Assembly: GCA_013347225.1 (NCBI GenBank)
Contig: CP054595.1
Span: 682,001-746,000 of the forward strand
Direction of reading: 5' to 3'
Source: Candidatus Accumulibacter similis
Lineage (GTDB): Bacteria > Pseudomonadota > Gammaproteobacteria > Burkholderiales > Rhodocyclaceae
Length of the DNA stretch: 64,000 nt
Below are positions 1 to 8,893 of this stretch, one piece after another. A program made the translations under genes and the position numbers. The notes beneath the pieces were generated by a model, which was not told where the DNA came from, made no database searches, and was given only the letters and a program-made list of their open reading frames with translations. Numbering within the stretch: position 1 is the stretch's first letter; every line of letters starts with the position of its first letter.

Positions 1-600
1 GCGAGGAGCTGCAACCTGTCGACGATCGGTTGTACGAGTTTCTTTCCCAGCAAGCCACTCGGTTGTTATGGTGATGGCGGCGCGATATTCACCAGTGACG
101 ATGGTCTCGCCAAGGCGATGCGCGAGATTCGCGTGCACGGTCAGGAACGCCGCTATTTCCACACGCGGGTTGGCGTTGGCGGCCGCATGGACACGCTGCA
201 GTGCGCCATCGTCCTCGCCAAGCTGGAGCAGTTCGATCGGGAGATCGAACAACGCCTGGCGGTCGGAGCGCGCTATCTGGAAATGCTGGGGGATCTGCCC
301 AACGTGCAGCGGCTGAGCGTTCGTCCGGATCGGACCTGCGTCTGGGGCCAGTTCACCGTGCAGGTGGACAGGCGCGAGCACGTTCTCCAACAGCTTGCCG
401 CGGCAGGCATTCCGACCGCCGTCCATTACCCGGTGCCCTTGCACCGGCAGCCCGCATACGCTGCGTCCTGCCGCATCGCCGGGAGCCTGGAACATGCCGA
501 TGCGGTGGCGGCGCGCGTTGTCAGTCTGCCGATGCATCCCTACCTCGAGCGGCAGACCCAGGAACAGATCGTTGCCGCGCTGGCGCAGGCAACGGCATGA
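1..600 (+). CDS. DegT/DnrJ/EryC1/StrS aminotransferase, WbpE-like (5' end missing)
   Basis: PLP-dependent sugar aminotransferase, seen from the middle of the fold to its C-terminus; the reading frame is open from base 1. The stretch SFFPSKPLGCYGDGGA carries the PLP lysine (codon 52-54) and closely matches the WbpE type, which transaminates UDP-2-acetamido-2-deoxy-3-keto-hexuronic acid. The C-terminal part has the usual HYPVPLHRQPAY block. The stop overlaps the next start (ATGA at 597-600), so it is translationally coupled to the WbpI-like gene; wbpE and wbpI belong to the same pathway to UDP-2,3-diacetamido mannuronic acid. The upstream dehydrogenase and acetyltransferase of that pathway would lie outside the window. 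The family is certain; the exact substrate is inferred from the neighbour. Confidence 0.9.
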   Translation, partial: ARSCNLSTIGCTSFFPSKPLGCYGDGGAIFTSDDGLAKAMREIRVHGQERRYFHTRVGVGGRMDTLQCAIVLAKLEQFDREIEQRLAVGARYLEMLGDLPNVQRLSVRPDRTCVWGQFTVQVDRREHVLQQLAAAGIPTAVHYPVPLHRQPAYAASCRIAGSLEHADAVAARVVSLPMHPYLERQTQEQIVAALAQATA

Positions 601-1676
601 AGCTGCTGACCGTCGTCGGCGCGCGGCCCCAGTTCATCAAGGCTGCAGCGGTCTCGCGAGCGATACGCGATGACTTTTCCGCGGACATCGACGAGATCCT
701 CGTTCACACGGGCCAGCACTTCGACGAGAACATGTCCCGCGTCTTCTTCGACGAACTGGACATCCCGCAGCCCCGTTACAACCTCGAGATTTCCGGTGGC
801 CAGCACGGTGCCATGACGGGTCGCATGCTTGAGGCGATCGAAGCGGTGCTATTGCGGGAGAAGCCCGACTGGGTACTGATCTACGGCGACACGAACTCGA
901 CGCTCGCGGGCGCGCTCGCCGCCGCCAAGCTGCACGTGCCGGTGGCCCACGTCGAGGCAGGCCTGCGCTCGTTCAACATGCGCATGCCGGAAGAGATCAA
1001 CCGCATTCTTGCCGACCGCGTCTCCAGCCTGCTCTTCTGCCCAACGGAAACGGCGGTCAAGAACCTGCAGGCAGAAGGCATCGCGAAGGGCGTCGTGAAC
1101 GTCGGCGACGTGATGTACGACGTTGCCCTGTTCTATCGTGACCGGGCCCGGCAGCACAGCGAGGTGTTGCAGCGACTGCGGCTGAAGCCAGGGAATTTCG
1201 CCCTCGCCACCTGCCACCGTGCCGAGAACACCGACGATCCGCAACGACTCGGAGGCATCCTGTCGGCGCTGGCTCGGGTCGCGGAGGGGTTGCCGGTGGT
1301 CCTGCCGCTCCACCCGCGGACACGCAAGCTTGTCGAGGAACATGATCTGCTGCATCATCTGGATTCGCTCACCCTCACCGAACCTTTGCCCTTTCTCGAC
1401 ATGGTCGCACTCGAACAGGCGGCACGGCTGATCCTGACCGATTCGGGCGGAGTGCAGAAGGAGGCTTTCTTCTACCGTGTTCCCTGCGTCACCATGCGCG
1501 ACGAGACCGAGTGGGTCGAGACCGTCGAGACTGGCTGGAATCGGCTGGTGGGCGCCTCCTCTCCGGCGATCGTCGCCGCCGTCAGCGAGGTGCTTGCCGG
1601 TCGGATCGGGGTTGCGCAGGGCAACCCGTACGGCGACGGCACGGCGGCGAGAGCGATTGTCTCCCGTCTTCTCTGA
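597..1676 (+). CDS. UDP-N-acetylglucosamine 2-epimerase family, WbpI/WecB-like
   Basis: Non-hydrolysing UDP-sugar 2-epimerase of 359 residues, the usual family length. Motifs: GARPQFIK near residue 8, HTGQH near 39, YGDTNST, HVEAGLRS near 118, CHRAENTDD, and the DSGGVQKEA nucleotide-binding block near the C-terminus. The ATG at 597 overlaps the stop of the aminotransferase by four bases. Beside a WbpE-like gene the likely reaction is C2 epimerisation of UDP-2,3-diacetamido-glucuronate to the manno form (WbpI); plain UDP-GlcNAc to UDP-ManNAc (WecB) is the alternative. Cytoplasmic. Confidence 0.9.
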   Translation: MKLLTVVGARPQFIKAAAVSRAIRDDFSADIDEILVHTGQHFDENMSRVFFDELDIPQPRYNLEISGGQHGAMTGRMLEAIEAVLLREKPDWVLIYGDTNSTLAGALAAAKLHVPVAHVEAGLRSFNMRMPEEINRILADRVSSLLFCPTETAVKNLQAEGIAKGVVNVGDVMYDVALFYRDRARQHSEVLQRLRLKPGNFALATCHRAENTDDPQRLGGILSALARVAEGLPVVLPLHPRTRKLVEEHDLLHHLDSLTLTEPLPFLDMVALEQAARLILTDSGGVQKEAFFYRVPCVTMRDETEWVETVETGWNRLVGASSPAIVAAVSEVLAGRIGVAQGNPYGDGTAARAIVSRLL

Positions 1677-1729
1677 ATGGCGGTCAGTCCACCCATCGGT
1701 GTCAACATTTCACTCTTTACAAGGAAAGC

Positions 1730-2671
1730 ATGATGAAGGTCTTTGTCAGCGGAGGGCTTGGACAGATCGGCTCGCACATCATCGAGATGCTGCTCGCCCG
1801 GGGCGACCAGGTGGTCACCGTCGACAACCTCGCGACCGGGCGCAGAGAGCACCTCGTCGACCATCCGGCACTGACGATCGTCATCGACTCGGTCGCCAAC
1901 AAGGCACTGATGGAGCAGTTGATCGGTGATTTCAGGCCGGACGCCATCGTTCATACCGCGGCCTCGTACAAGGACCCGGATGACTGGTACAACGACACCC
2001 TCACCAACTGCGTCGGTGGTTCGAACATGGTTGACGCAGCGAGGAAGTTCGGCGTCAGTCGCTTCATCTATTTTCAGACGGCACTCTGCTATGGTCTCAG
2101 ACCGCTGCAGCAACCGATTCGCCTCGACCATCCGCGCAACCCGGTTGGCAGCAGCTACGCCATCTCGAAGACGACCAATGAGTACTACCTCGAGCTTTCG
2201 GGTGTCGATTACGTGACCTTTCGTCTGGCAAATGTCGTCGGTCCGCGCAACGTTGCCGGTCCGCTGCCGATCTTCTACCAGCGCCTCAAGGATGGCAAGC
2301 AGTGCTTCGTCACCAGGGCGCGTCGGGATTTCGTCTTCGTCAAGGATCTCGCGCGCGTCGTCCTCAAGGCCGTCGACGGAACGGGACACGGTGCCTACCA
2401 TTTCTCGTCGGGCAAAGACGTGGCCATCCAGGAACTCTATGATGCGGTAGTCACTGCCCTCGATGTTCCGGGCAGACCGCAGGCCGAGGTCAAGGAACTC
2501 GGGCCGGACGACGTCTTCTCGATCCTCCTCGACCCCAGCCGCACCTTTCAGGATTTTGGCGAGATCGCCTTCACGCCGCTGCAGGAAACGGTCGGCGCGG
2601 CCATGGACTACTATCGTCAGCACGGCACTCTGGGTGAGTACACCCACCTGCGCCTGCAAGAGAAGCACTAG
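1730..2671 (+). CDS. NAD-dependent sugar epimerase/dehydratase (extended SDR), paralogue 1
   Basis: 313-residue extended short-chain dehydrogenase/reductase. The Rossmann motif GGLGQIG is at residues 8-14 and the catalytic YAISK near residue 143. The position usually occupied by the catalytic Ser/Thr lies in FQTALCYG, shared with the next gene. The start is the first of two adjacent ATGs (1730, 1733) behind AAGGAAAG. It resembles the epimerase/dehydratase pairs of Bordetella O-antigen loci (WbmG/WbmH type), inferred from general pattern only. It sits between the 2-epimerase and a paralogue, so it probably acts on the same nucleotide-sugar. The substrate cannot be read from sequence. Confidence 0.87.
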   Translation: MMKVFVSGGLGQIGSHIIEMLLARGDQVVTVDNLATGRREHLVDHPALTIVIDSVANKALMEQLIGDFRPDAIVHTAASYKDPDDWYNDTLTNCVGGSNMVDAARKFGVSRFIYFQTALCYGLRPLQQPIRLDHPRNPVGSSYAISKTTNEYYLELSGVDYVTFRLANVVGPRNVAGPLPIFYQRLKDGKQCFVTRARRDFVFVKDLARVVLKAVDGTGHGAYHFSSGKDVAIQELYDAVVTALDVPGRPQAEVKELGPDDVFSILLDPSRTFQDFGEIAFTPLQETVGAAMDYYRQHGTLGEYTHLRLQEKH

Positions 2672-2683
2672 AAGAGGCCTGGC

Positions 2684-3619
2684 ATGCGTATCCTGATTAC
2701 GGGCGGCGCTGGCTGCCTCGGATCCAATCTCATCGAACATTGGTTGCCGAAGGGCCACGAGATTCTCGTCATCGACAACTTTGCCACCGGCAAGCGTGAA
2801 GTCGTCCCCGCGGTTCCCGGACTGACCGTCAGGGAGGGCAGCATTGCCGATGCGTCCCTCGTCGATGAATGCTTCTCCCTCTTCCGGCCCGAGGTCGTCA
2901 TCCACGCTGCGGCTGCCTACAAGGATCCCGATGACTGGCTCGAGGACTCGACCACCAACGTCATCGGCAGCATCGTCGTCGCCAGGGCAGCGCAGACCTG
3001 CAAGGTCAGGCGCCTCGTCAATTTCCAGACGGCCCTCTGCTACGGCCAACCGCAACAGCTACCGATCCCGGTGAGTCACCCGACGGCGCCGTTCACCAGT
3101 TACGGGATCACCAAGACGGCAGGTGAACAGTTCCTCCTGCTTTCCGGCGTGCCCACCCTGTCGCTGCGCATCGCCAATGTCACGGGGCCGCGGCTCGCCA
3201 TCGGGCCGATACCGACTTTTTACAAGCGTCTGCACGCCGGCCAAAGCTGCTTCTGCTCTGCGACCGCACGCGACTTTCTCGACATGGCCGACTTTCTTGC
3301 CTTCATGGACCTGGCAATCGCAGGGGATGCGCCAACCGGCGTCTTCAACCTGTCCACTGGCGAAGCGCACTCGATCAAGGAGATTTTCGATCTGGTCGCC
3401 GAACACCTTGGCCTCGGCGTCATCGAGGTGCCCGTGGTGCCGCCGGCAGGAGACGATGTGCCGGTCGTTTCACTCGATCCCAGCGCGGCGATCGAGGCGT
3501 TCGGGTGGCGGGCAAAGGTCGGTTTCGCCGAGACGATCCGGCGCCAGTTGGTGTGGTACGACCGGTACGGCGTCAGCGACGTCTTTTCGCATCTCAAGGC
3601 CACCGGACAGGGCCAGTGA
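2684..3619 (+). CDS. NAD-dependent sugar epimerase/dehydratase (extended SDR), paralogue 2
   Basis: 311-residue extended SDR, clearly paralogous to the preceding gene (same HTAA/HAAA-YKDPDDW block, same FQTALCYG, same VxGPR pattern). Rossmann motif GGAGCLG at residues 7-13; catalytic YGITK near residue 140. Twelve bases separate it from the previous stop. Two adjacent paralogues suggest either successive steps on one nucleotide-sugar or a heteromeric enzyme. Family certain, reaction unknown. Confidence 0.87.
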   Translation: MRILITGGAGCLGSNLIEHWLPKGHEILVIDNFATGKREVVPAVPGLTVREGSIADASLVDECFSLFRPEVVIHAAAAYKDPDDWLEDSTTNVIGSIVVARAAQTCKVRRLVNFQTALCYGQPQQLPIPVSHPTAPFTSYGITKTAGEQFLLLSGVPTLSLRIANVTGPRLAIGPIPTFYKRLHAGQSCFCSATARDFLDMADFLAFMDLAIAGDAPTGVFNLSTGEAHSIKEIFDLVAEHLGLGVIEVPVVPPAGDDVPVVSLDPSAAIEAFGWRAKVGFAETIRRQLVWYDRYGVSDVFSHLKATGQGQ

Positions 3620-3631
3620 AAGAGGTTCATC

Positions 3632-4693
3632 ATGACGAGTAGTGAAGGCTTCAGAGGTTCCCGGGTGCTGGTCGTCGGCGGCGCCGGTTTTGTCGGCAGC
3701 AACCTCGTGCATCAGATCCTGGACCAGGACCCCGCCGAGATCATCGTCGTCGACAACCTCCTGTCGGCGGACGTTGCCAACATCCCGGCCGATGCGCGCG
3801 TGCGCTTCGTCTTCGGTTCGATCACCGAAGACCGCATTCTGGCCGGGCTCGATGAGGATCTGGACTACGTTTTCCACCTCGCCTGTTATCACGGCAACCA
3901 GTCTTCGATTGCCGACCCGTTTGCTGACCACGACAACAACACCTATACCTCGCTCAAGCTCTTCGACCGCCTCAAGGACATCAAGGGACTGCAGACGGTC
4001 GTTTACGCGGCGGCGGCCTGTGCTGTCGCGGAGAAGACCTACGACGCCCCGACGGCAACGACCGAGGATCAGCCGGTCACCCTTTACCACGACAGCCCCT
4101 ACTCGATCTCGAAGATCATCGGCGAACTGTACGGCAACTACTACTTCCAGCGTTACGGGCTGCCCTTGGTCAAGGCCCGCTTCTCGAACGTCTACGGGCC
4201 GCGCGAGATTCTCGGAGCCGGGCAGTGGCGTGGTACGGTGCACACCGTCTGGCGCAATGTCACGCCGACGTTCATCTGGCGCGCCCTGCACGGGGAAGCG
4301 CTGCCGCTCGACAACGGCGGCAACGCCAGTCGCGATTTCATTTTCGTCGAGGATATGGCGCGTGGCCTGATGGCCTGTGCGCAGCATGGATGCGCAGGCG
4401 GTGTCTATAACCTTGCCACCGGCTGCGAGACGAGCATCCTGGATCTGGCAACGATCATCAACGAGTACACCGGCAACACGACGCCGCTCGACCTGCGCCC
4501 TGCACGCGACTGGGATCGCTCCGGGAAGCGATTCGCCTCCACCGAAAAGGCGGCCCGCGAGTTGGGCTTCAGCGCGCAGGTCGACATCCGCGATGGGCTG
4601 CGTCGCACAGTCGAATGGACCAAGGCCAATCGCGAAGTGATCGAGCGCAGCGTTGCCAAGCACGACAAGTTGATGACGCAGGCGGGCGCATGA
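3632..4693 (+). CDS. NAD-dependent epimerase/dehydratase (extended SDR)
   Basis: 353-residue extended SDR. GGAGFVG near residues 16-22 binds the dinucleotide; YSISK near residue 157 is the Tyr-Lys pair; FSNVYGPRE and NASRDFIFVEDMA are typical UDP-sugar epimerase blocks. The start follows AAAGAGG. The sequence is distinct from the two SDRs upstream. An unusual YAAAACAV stretch stands where most family members have the catalytic Ser/Thr, so whether this is a classical epimerase is open. Last gene before a 193-bp gap. Confidence 0.86.
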   Translation: MTSSEGFRGSRVLVVGGAGFVGSNLVHQILDQDPAEIIVVDNLLSADVANIPADARVRFVFGSITEDRILAGLDEDLDYVFHLACYHGNQSSIADPFADHDNNTYTSLKLFDRLKDIKGLQTVVYAAAACAVAEKTYDAPTATTEDQPVTLYHDSPYSISKIIGELYGNYYFQRYGLPLVKARFSNVYGPREILGAGQWRGTVHTVWRNVTPTFIWRALHGEALPLDNGGNASRDFIFVEDMARGLMACAQHGCAGGVYNLATGCETSILDLATIINEYTGNTTPLDLRPARDWDRSGKRFASTEKAARELGFSAQVDIRDGLRRTVEWTKANREVIERSVAKHDKLMTQAGA

Positions 4694-4886
4694 CATCCTG
4701 CGCGACCCCCCGTTCTGCCGGACCGAACAGCAGGACCCCTGTGGCGAGGCAGGCACGCGCGAGCAGGCAACCGAGCAGGCTGGACGCGCTGTGGATTGGT
4801 CGTACATTTCCCGACGACAGGACCTGACGAGAGAAGGTCCATGACCTGTTGCGCGCCGTTGGGCTAGAAGAACTGGAAACCGAAAG
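4694..4886 (+). other. intergenic gap inside the polysaccharide locus
   Basis: A 193-base gap in an otherwise tightly packed gene string. No ORF with family resemblance, no hairpin followed by a T-run and no convincing -35/-10 pair was seen. It could hold an internal promoter or a translational spacer; nothing in the bases decides this. Confidence 0.4.
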
Positions 4887-5867
4887 ATGAACGCGTTGGA
4901 CAATGCGAGAGTGTTGCTGATTGGCGGCGCCGGCTTCATCGGCAGTCATGTCGTTGGAGAACTGCTCAAGACAGATGTCGGCGAAGTACTGATCTACGAC
5001 AACTTCGCGCGCGGCAAGCGAAACTATCTCGCGCCTCATCTTCCGGATCCGAGGTGTCGTCTCTACCAGAACGGGGCGGACATCCGCGAGGTCGATCTGC
5101 TTGACGACGCCATGCGTGGTTGTGACTACGTCATTCATTTGGCGGCGATGTGGCTCCTGCACTGCAAGGACTTTCCACGCACCGCCTTCCACGTCAACAT
5201 CGAGGGCACCTTCAACGTCCTCGAGGCATGCGTCAGAAATGGGGTGAAGCGCTTGGTCTACTCGTCGTCCGCATCCGTATACGGAGATGCGGTGGAGGTG
5301 CCAATGACGGAGGCTCATCCGTTCCTGAACCGGAATTTCTATGGCGCTTCCAAGATTGCAGGCGAGGCCATGTGTCGGGCCTTCCACGATCGCTACGGGC
5401 TTTCCTATGTCGGGCTGCGCTACATGAACGTTTATGGACCCCACCAGGATCAGACGGCTGCCTACACCGGCGTCATCCCGATCATGCTGAACAAGATCGA
5501 CGCCAATGAAGCGCCGGTGATCAACGGTGATGGCTCGCAGGCCTACGATTTCATCGACGTCGAGGATGTGGCCCGGTGCAACGTGCTGGCCCTGCAAGCC
5601 GAGGTCAACGACCAGTTCTACAATGTGGGCTCCGGCGTGCAGACCAGCATCAAGGAACTGTGCGACCTCATCCTGGAACTGAAGCGCTCCAGTCTGCAGG
5701 TCACCTACAAACCCTACACTGCCGATGACGCGCGCCGGTTGGTGCAGAATCGCATCGGTTGTCCGGCGAAAGCCGAGGCCGATCTCGGCTTCAGGTACCG
5801 CTACGGGTTGCGTGAAGGACTCGAAAAGCTCATCGCCTGGCGGGAAGCCAACAAGGGCAGTTACTGA
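4887..5867 (+). CDS. UDP-glucose 4-epimerase-like SDR
   Basis: 326-residue extended SDR of the GalE/WbpP type. GGAGFIG near residues 13-19, DNFARGKRNYL, YSSSASVYG with the catalytic serine, YGASK near residue 152, RYMNVYGPHQ, and a C-terminal GSGVQTSIKEL block are all in the expected order. Its stop overlaps the start of the following aminotransferase by one base (TGATG), so the two are probably co-translated. It is the most canonical epimerase of the four in this locus. The exact UDP-sugar is not readable. Confidence 0.9.
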   Translation: MNALDNARVLLIGGAGFIGSHVVGELLKTDVGEVLIYDNFARGKRNYLAPHLPDPRCRLYQNGADIREVDLLDDAMRGCDYVIHLAAMWLLHCKDFPRTAFHVNIEGTFNVLEACVRNGVKRLVYSSSASVYGDAVEVPMTEAHPFLNRNFYGASKIAGEAMCRAFHDRYGLSYVGLRYMNVYGPHQDQTAAYTGVIPIMLNKIDANEAPVINGDGSQAYDFIDVEDVARCNVLALQAEVNDQFYNVGSGVQTSIKELCDLILELKRSSLQVTYKPYTADDARRLVQNRIGCPAKAEADLGFRYRYGLREGLEKLIAWREANKGSY

Positions 5868-7012
5868 TGGTTGCGCGATCGATCGCAATTTCCCTTCCTT
5901 GTACCGGTGACGAGGAGTGGGAAGCGACACGTGAGCCTCTGCTGACCGGCTGGCTGACGCAGGGGCCGAAGGTCGCTGCTTTCGAACGGGCGTTTGCCGC
6001 GCGGCACGCGGTTGCACACGGTCTGGCGACCACCAGTTGCACTACCGGGCTCCATCTCATCCTGGCGGCCATTGGCATCGGGCCCGGCGATGAAGTGATT
6101 GTCCCGGCGTTTACCTGGGTGGCGACCGCCAACGTGGTTGTTCACTGTGGGGCAACGCCGGTATTCGCCGATGTGGATCGCCGGACCAACAACCTCGATG
6201 TCGGCGATGTCGTGCAACGGGTCACCCCGCGAACAAAGGCGGTGATTGCGGTTCACCTCTTCGGGCTGTGTGCCGACATCGATCGCCTGCGCGCCGCATT
6301 ACCCGCGCATGTCCCGATCATCGAAGATGCAGCCTGTGCGGCCGGTGCCAGTTACAAGGGCCAGCCCGCAGGCTCACTCGGGCTGGCCGCGGCATTCTCC
6401 TTTCATCCGCGGAAGTCGATCACTACCGGCGAGGGTGGGATGGTGACCACCAACGATGCGTCGCTGGCGGCGACCGCCAACATGCTGCGAAACCACGGCG
6501 CGAGCATCTCCGAAGAACAGCGCCACATGGGTCCGCGCCCCTATCTTCTGCCCGAGTTCAACCTGCTCGGCTACAACTACCGGATGACCGACCTGCAGGG
6601 GGCGGTGGGACTGGTGCAGTTGGCAAAACTCGATCGTTTCATCGCTGAGCGGGCCGTTTGGGCCGCCTACTACAGCCGTTCGCTCGCCGATCTCGAGTGG
6701 TTGCTGCCGCCAGCGATACCGGCGGACGGTCAGCATGCCTGGCAGGCTTACGTTCTTTACGTCGATCCCGACAGAGCACCGGCACCGCGCAACGAGATCA
6801 TGGAGCGCTTGCAGGCGCTTGGAATCTCCACGCGACCCGGTACGCACGCCGTGCATATGCTCGGCTACTACGCCAGCCGCTATGGTCTGAGCCCCGAAGA
6901 CTTCCCGGCAGCTCGCGACTGCAACGACCAGACGATGGCGATTCCCCTCCACAACCGCATGACGGAAGCAGATTACGCGCATGTCGTCGAGTCGCTGCAT
7001 CGGATCGCCTGA
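5867..7012 (+). CDS. DegT/DnrJ/EryC1/StrS family aminotransferase
   Basis: Full-length 381-residue PLP-dependent sugar aminotransferase. Blocks in order: ALATTSCTTGLHL-type cofactor loop, GDEVIVPAFTWVATAN, EDAACAAGASYKG with the PLP-ring aspartate, and SFHPRKSITTGEGG with the Schiff-base lysine near residue 183. The C-terminal RPGTHAVHMLGYY region binds the sugar substrate in relatives. It probably converts a keto-sugar made by one of the adjacent SDRs to an amino-sugar. A second DegT enzyme in the locus (the other is at the left edge) implies two different amino-sugars or two amination positions. Confidence 0.93.
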   Translation: MVARSIAISLPCTGDEEWEATREPLLTGWLTQGPKVAAFERAFAARHAVAHGLATTSCTTGLHLILAAIGIGPGDEVIVPAFTWVATANVVVHCGATPVFADVDRRTNNLDVGDVVQRVTPRTKAVIAVHLFGLCADIDRLRAALPAHVPIIEDAACAAGASYKGQPAGSLGLAAAFSFHPRKSITTGEGGMVTTNDASLAATANMLRNHGASISEEQRHMGPRPYLLPEFNLLGYNYRMTDLQGAVGLVQLAKLDRFIAERAVWAAYYSRSLADLEWLLPPAIPADGQHAWQAYVLYVDPDRAPAPRNEIMERLQALGISTRPGTHAVHMLGYYASRYGLSPEDFPAARDCNDQTMAIPLHNRMTEADYAHVVESLHRIA

Positions 7013-7015
7013 GCA

Positions 7016-8893
7016 ATGTGCGGCATCGCCGGCCTCGTTAACCTGGACGGTCGCCCGGTCTCCCCTGCCATCCTGAAACGCATGACCGATGCCATCGTGC
7101 ATCGAGGGCCTGACGGCGAAGGGCAATGGGCCGAAGGTTGCGTCGGATTCGGACACCGTCGGCTGGCAATCATCGATCTTTCGGCCGCGGCACATCAGCC
7201 AATGCTCTCCGCGGACCATCGTTACGTCATTGCCTACAACGGCGAGATATACAACTACCGGGAACTGCGCGCCGAGCTCGAGGCGGAGGGTTTTCGCTTT
7301 CGTTCGCAGTCGGATACCGAGGTCCTCCTGAATGCGCTGGCCGCTTGGGGACCAAGGGCCTTCGCCAGCCTCAACGGCATGTTCGCTTTCGCGTTGTGGG
7401 ACCGGCATGAACGAAGGCTCATGCTGGCACGCGACCGCTATGGGGTGAAGCCTCTGTACTATGCGCTGGTCGGAAACACCCTGGCGTTCGCATCTGAGCA
7501 GAAGGCCATCATCGCCCAGCCCGGGTTTTCCCGGCAACTCGACAAGGAGGCCTTGTTCGAGTACTTCACCTTCCAGAACATCTTCACCAACAAGACCTTG
7601 CTGCAGGACGTCAGCTTGTGTCCGGGAGGACACTACGCATTGCTGGACTTGGGCAGCCCGGCTCCCGAACTGAACTTCATTCAGTACTGGGACTTCGATT
7701 TCCGCGAACCATCGGGCAAGGTGGACAAGGTGGCTTACGAGGCCGAACTGGATCGCCTCTTCCGGCAGGCGGTCAATCGCCAACTGGTGACGGATGTGGA
7801 ACTCGGCAGTTACCTGAGCGGCGGCATGGACTCGGGATCAATCACTGCAGTTGCAGCCCAGTCCTACCCGTACATGAAGACTTTCACCTGCGGGTTCGAC
7901 CTCAATTCGGCGTCCGGTCTCGAACTCGGGTTCGACGAGCGCAGCAAGGCCGAGTACATGTCGTATTGCTTCAAGACCGAGCACTACGAAATGGTATTGA
8001 AGGCCGGCGACATGGAGCGTGTGTTGCCCAAGCTCGCTTGGCATCTTGAAGAGCCGCGTGTCGGGCAGAGCTACCCGAACTACTATGCTGCCCAGTTGGC
8101 GTCCAAGTTCGTCAGGGTCGTCCTCTCGGGGGCGGGTGGCGACGAGCTCTTTGGTGGTTATCCCTGGCGTTACTACCGCGCCGTGGTCAATGATGATTTC
8201 GACCGATACATCGACAAGTACTATCAGTTCTGGCAGCGGTTGATGCCGAATCAGAGGCTTCGCGAGGTCTTCTCGCCGATCTGGGGCGAGGTGAGACACG
8301 TCTGGACACGTGATATCTTTCGCGACGTCTTCAAGCATCATTCCGACCGCCTCTATTCTCCCGCGGATTACATCAACCACTCGCTGTATTTCGAAGCCAA
8401 GACCTTCCTGCACGGGTTGCTGGTCGTGGAAGACAAACTCAGCATGGCGCACGGCCTTGAGAGTCGCGTACCGTTTCTCGACAACGAGCTGGTGGACTTT
8501 GCCATGCGCTGTCCCGTTTCACTGAAGCTCAACAACCTCTCTGAAGTCGTGCGCATGAACGAAAACGAGCCTGGAGCCAAGTCTTCGAAGTATTTCGAAC
8601 GCACCCGCGATGGCAAGCAGATTCTCAGGGACGTGATGGCCAGGCACATTCCTCACTCCATCACCGGCGGCCTGAAACAGGGTTTCTCCGGCCCGGACGC
8701 CAGTTGGTTCAAGGGCGAAAGCATCGAGTTCGTCAAACGCAGCCTGCTGGACAGGAACGCCCGCATTTACGAGGTCCTCAATCGCAAGGCATTGCTGCCG
8801 CTGGTCGAACAGCACATGCGGGGCGAGGAAAATCAGCGTTTGTTGATCTGGTCGCTACTCAACGTCGAAGCATGGATGAAGGCCTACCTGTGA
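7016..8893 (+). CDS. asparagine synthase (glutamine-hydrolysing)-like amidotransferase, copy 1
   Basis: 625 residues. The Cys2 nucleophile (MCGIAGLVN) and a complete class-II glutaminase domain (residues 1 to about 190) precede an ATP-pyrophosphatase domain with the PP-loop LSGGMDS near residue 267 and GAGGDELFGG. Relatives in polysaccharide loci (WbpS, WbmE) amidate uronic acids to uronamides; that is the likely role given the WbpE/WbpI-like genes upstream, rather than free asparagine synthesis. It starts three bases after the aminotransferase and overlaps the next start, so it is part of the same transcript. About 70 residues near the C-terminus contain a GLKQGFSGPDASW block seen in this subfamily. 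Confidence 0.92.
   Translation: MCGIAGLVNLDGRPVSPAILKRMTDAIVHRGPDGEGQWAEGCVGFGHRRLAIIDLSAAAHQPMLSADHRYVIAYNGEIYNYRELRAELEAEGFRFRSQSDTEVLLNALAAWGPRAFASLNGMFAFALWDRHERRLMLARDRYGVKPLYYALVGNTLAFASEQKAIIAQPGFSRQLDKEALFEYFTFQNIFTNKTLLQDVSLCPGGHYALLDLGSPAPELNFIQYWDFDFREPSGKVDKVAYEAELDRLFRQAVNRQLVTDVELGSYLSGGMDSGSITAVAAQSYPYMKTFTCGFDLNSASGLELGFDERSKAEYMSYCFKTEHYEMVLKAGDMERVLPKLAWHLEEPRVGQSYPNYYAAQLASKFVRVVLSGAGGDELFGGYPWRYYRAVVNDDFDRYIDKYYQFWQRLMPNQRLREVFSPIWGEVRHVWTRDIFRDVFKHHSDRLYSPADYINHSLYFEAKTFLHGLLVVEDKLSMAHGLESRVPFLDNELVDFAMRCPVSLKLNNLSEVVRMNENEPGAKSSKYFERTRDGKQILRDVMARHIPHSITGGLKQGFSGPDASWFKGESIEFVKRSLLDRNARIYEVLNRKALLPLVEQHMRGEENQRLLIWSLLNVEAWMKAYL

Noticed and set aside
1472..3055. Long minus-strand ORF (527 codons) across the epimerase genes
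   Set aside because: It mirrors the codon structure of the plus-strand SDR genes, has no motifs and is rich in Leu, Val, Arg, Asp and Gly, as expected for an antisense shadow in GC-rich DNA.
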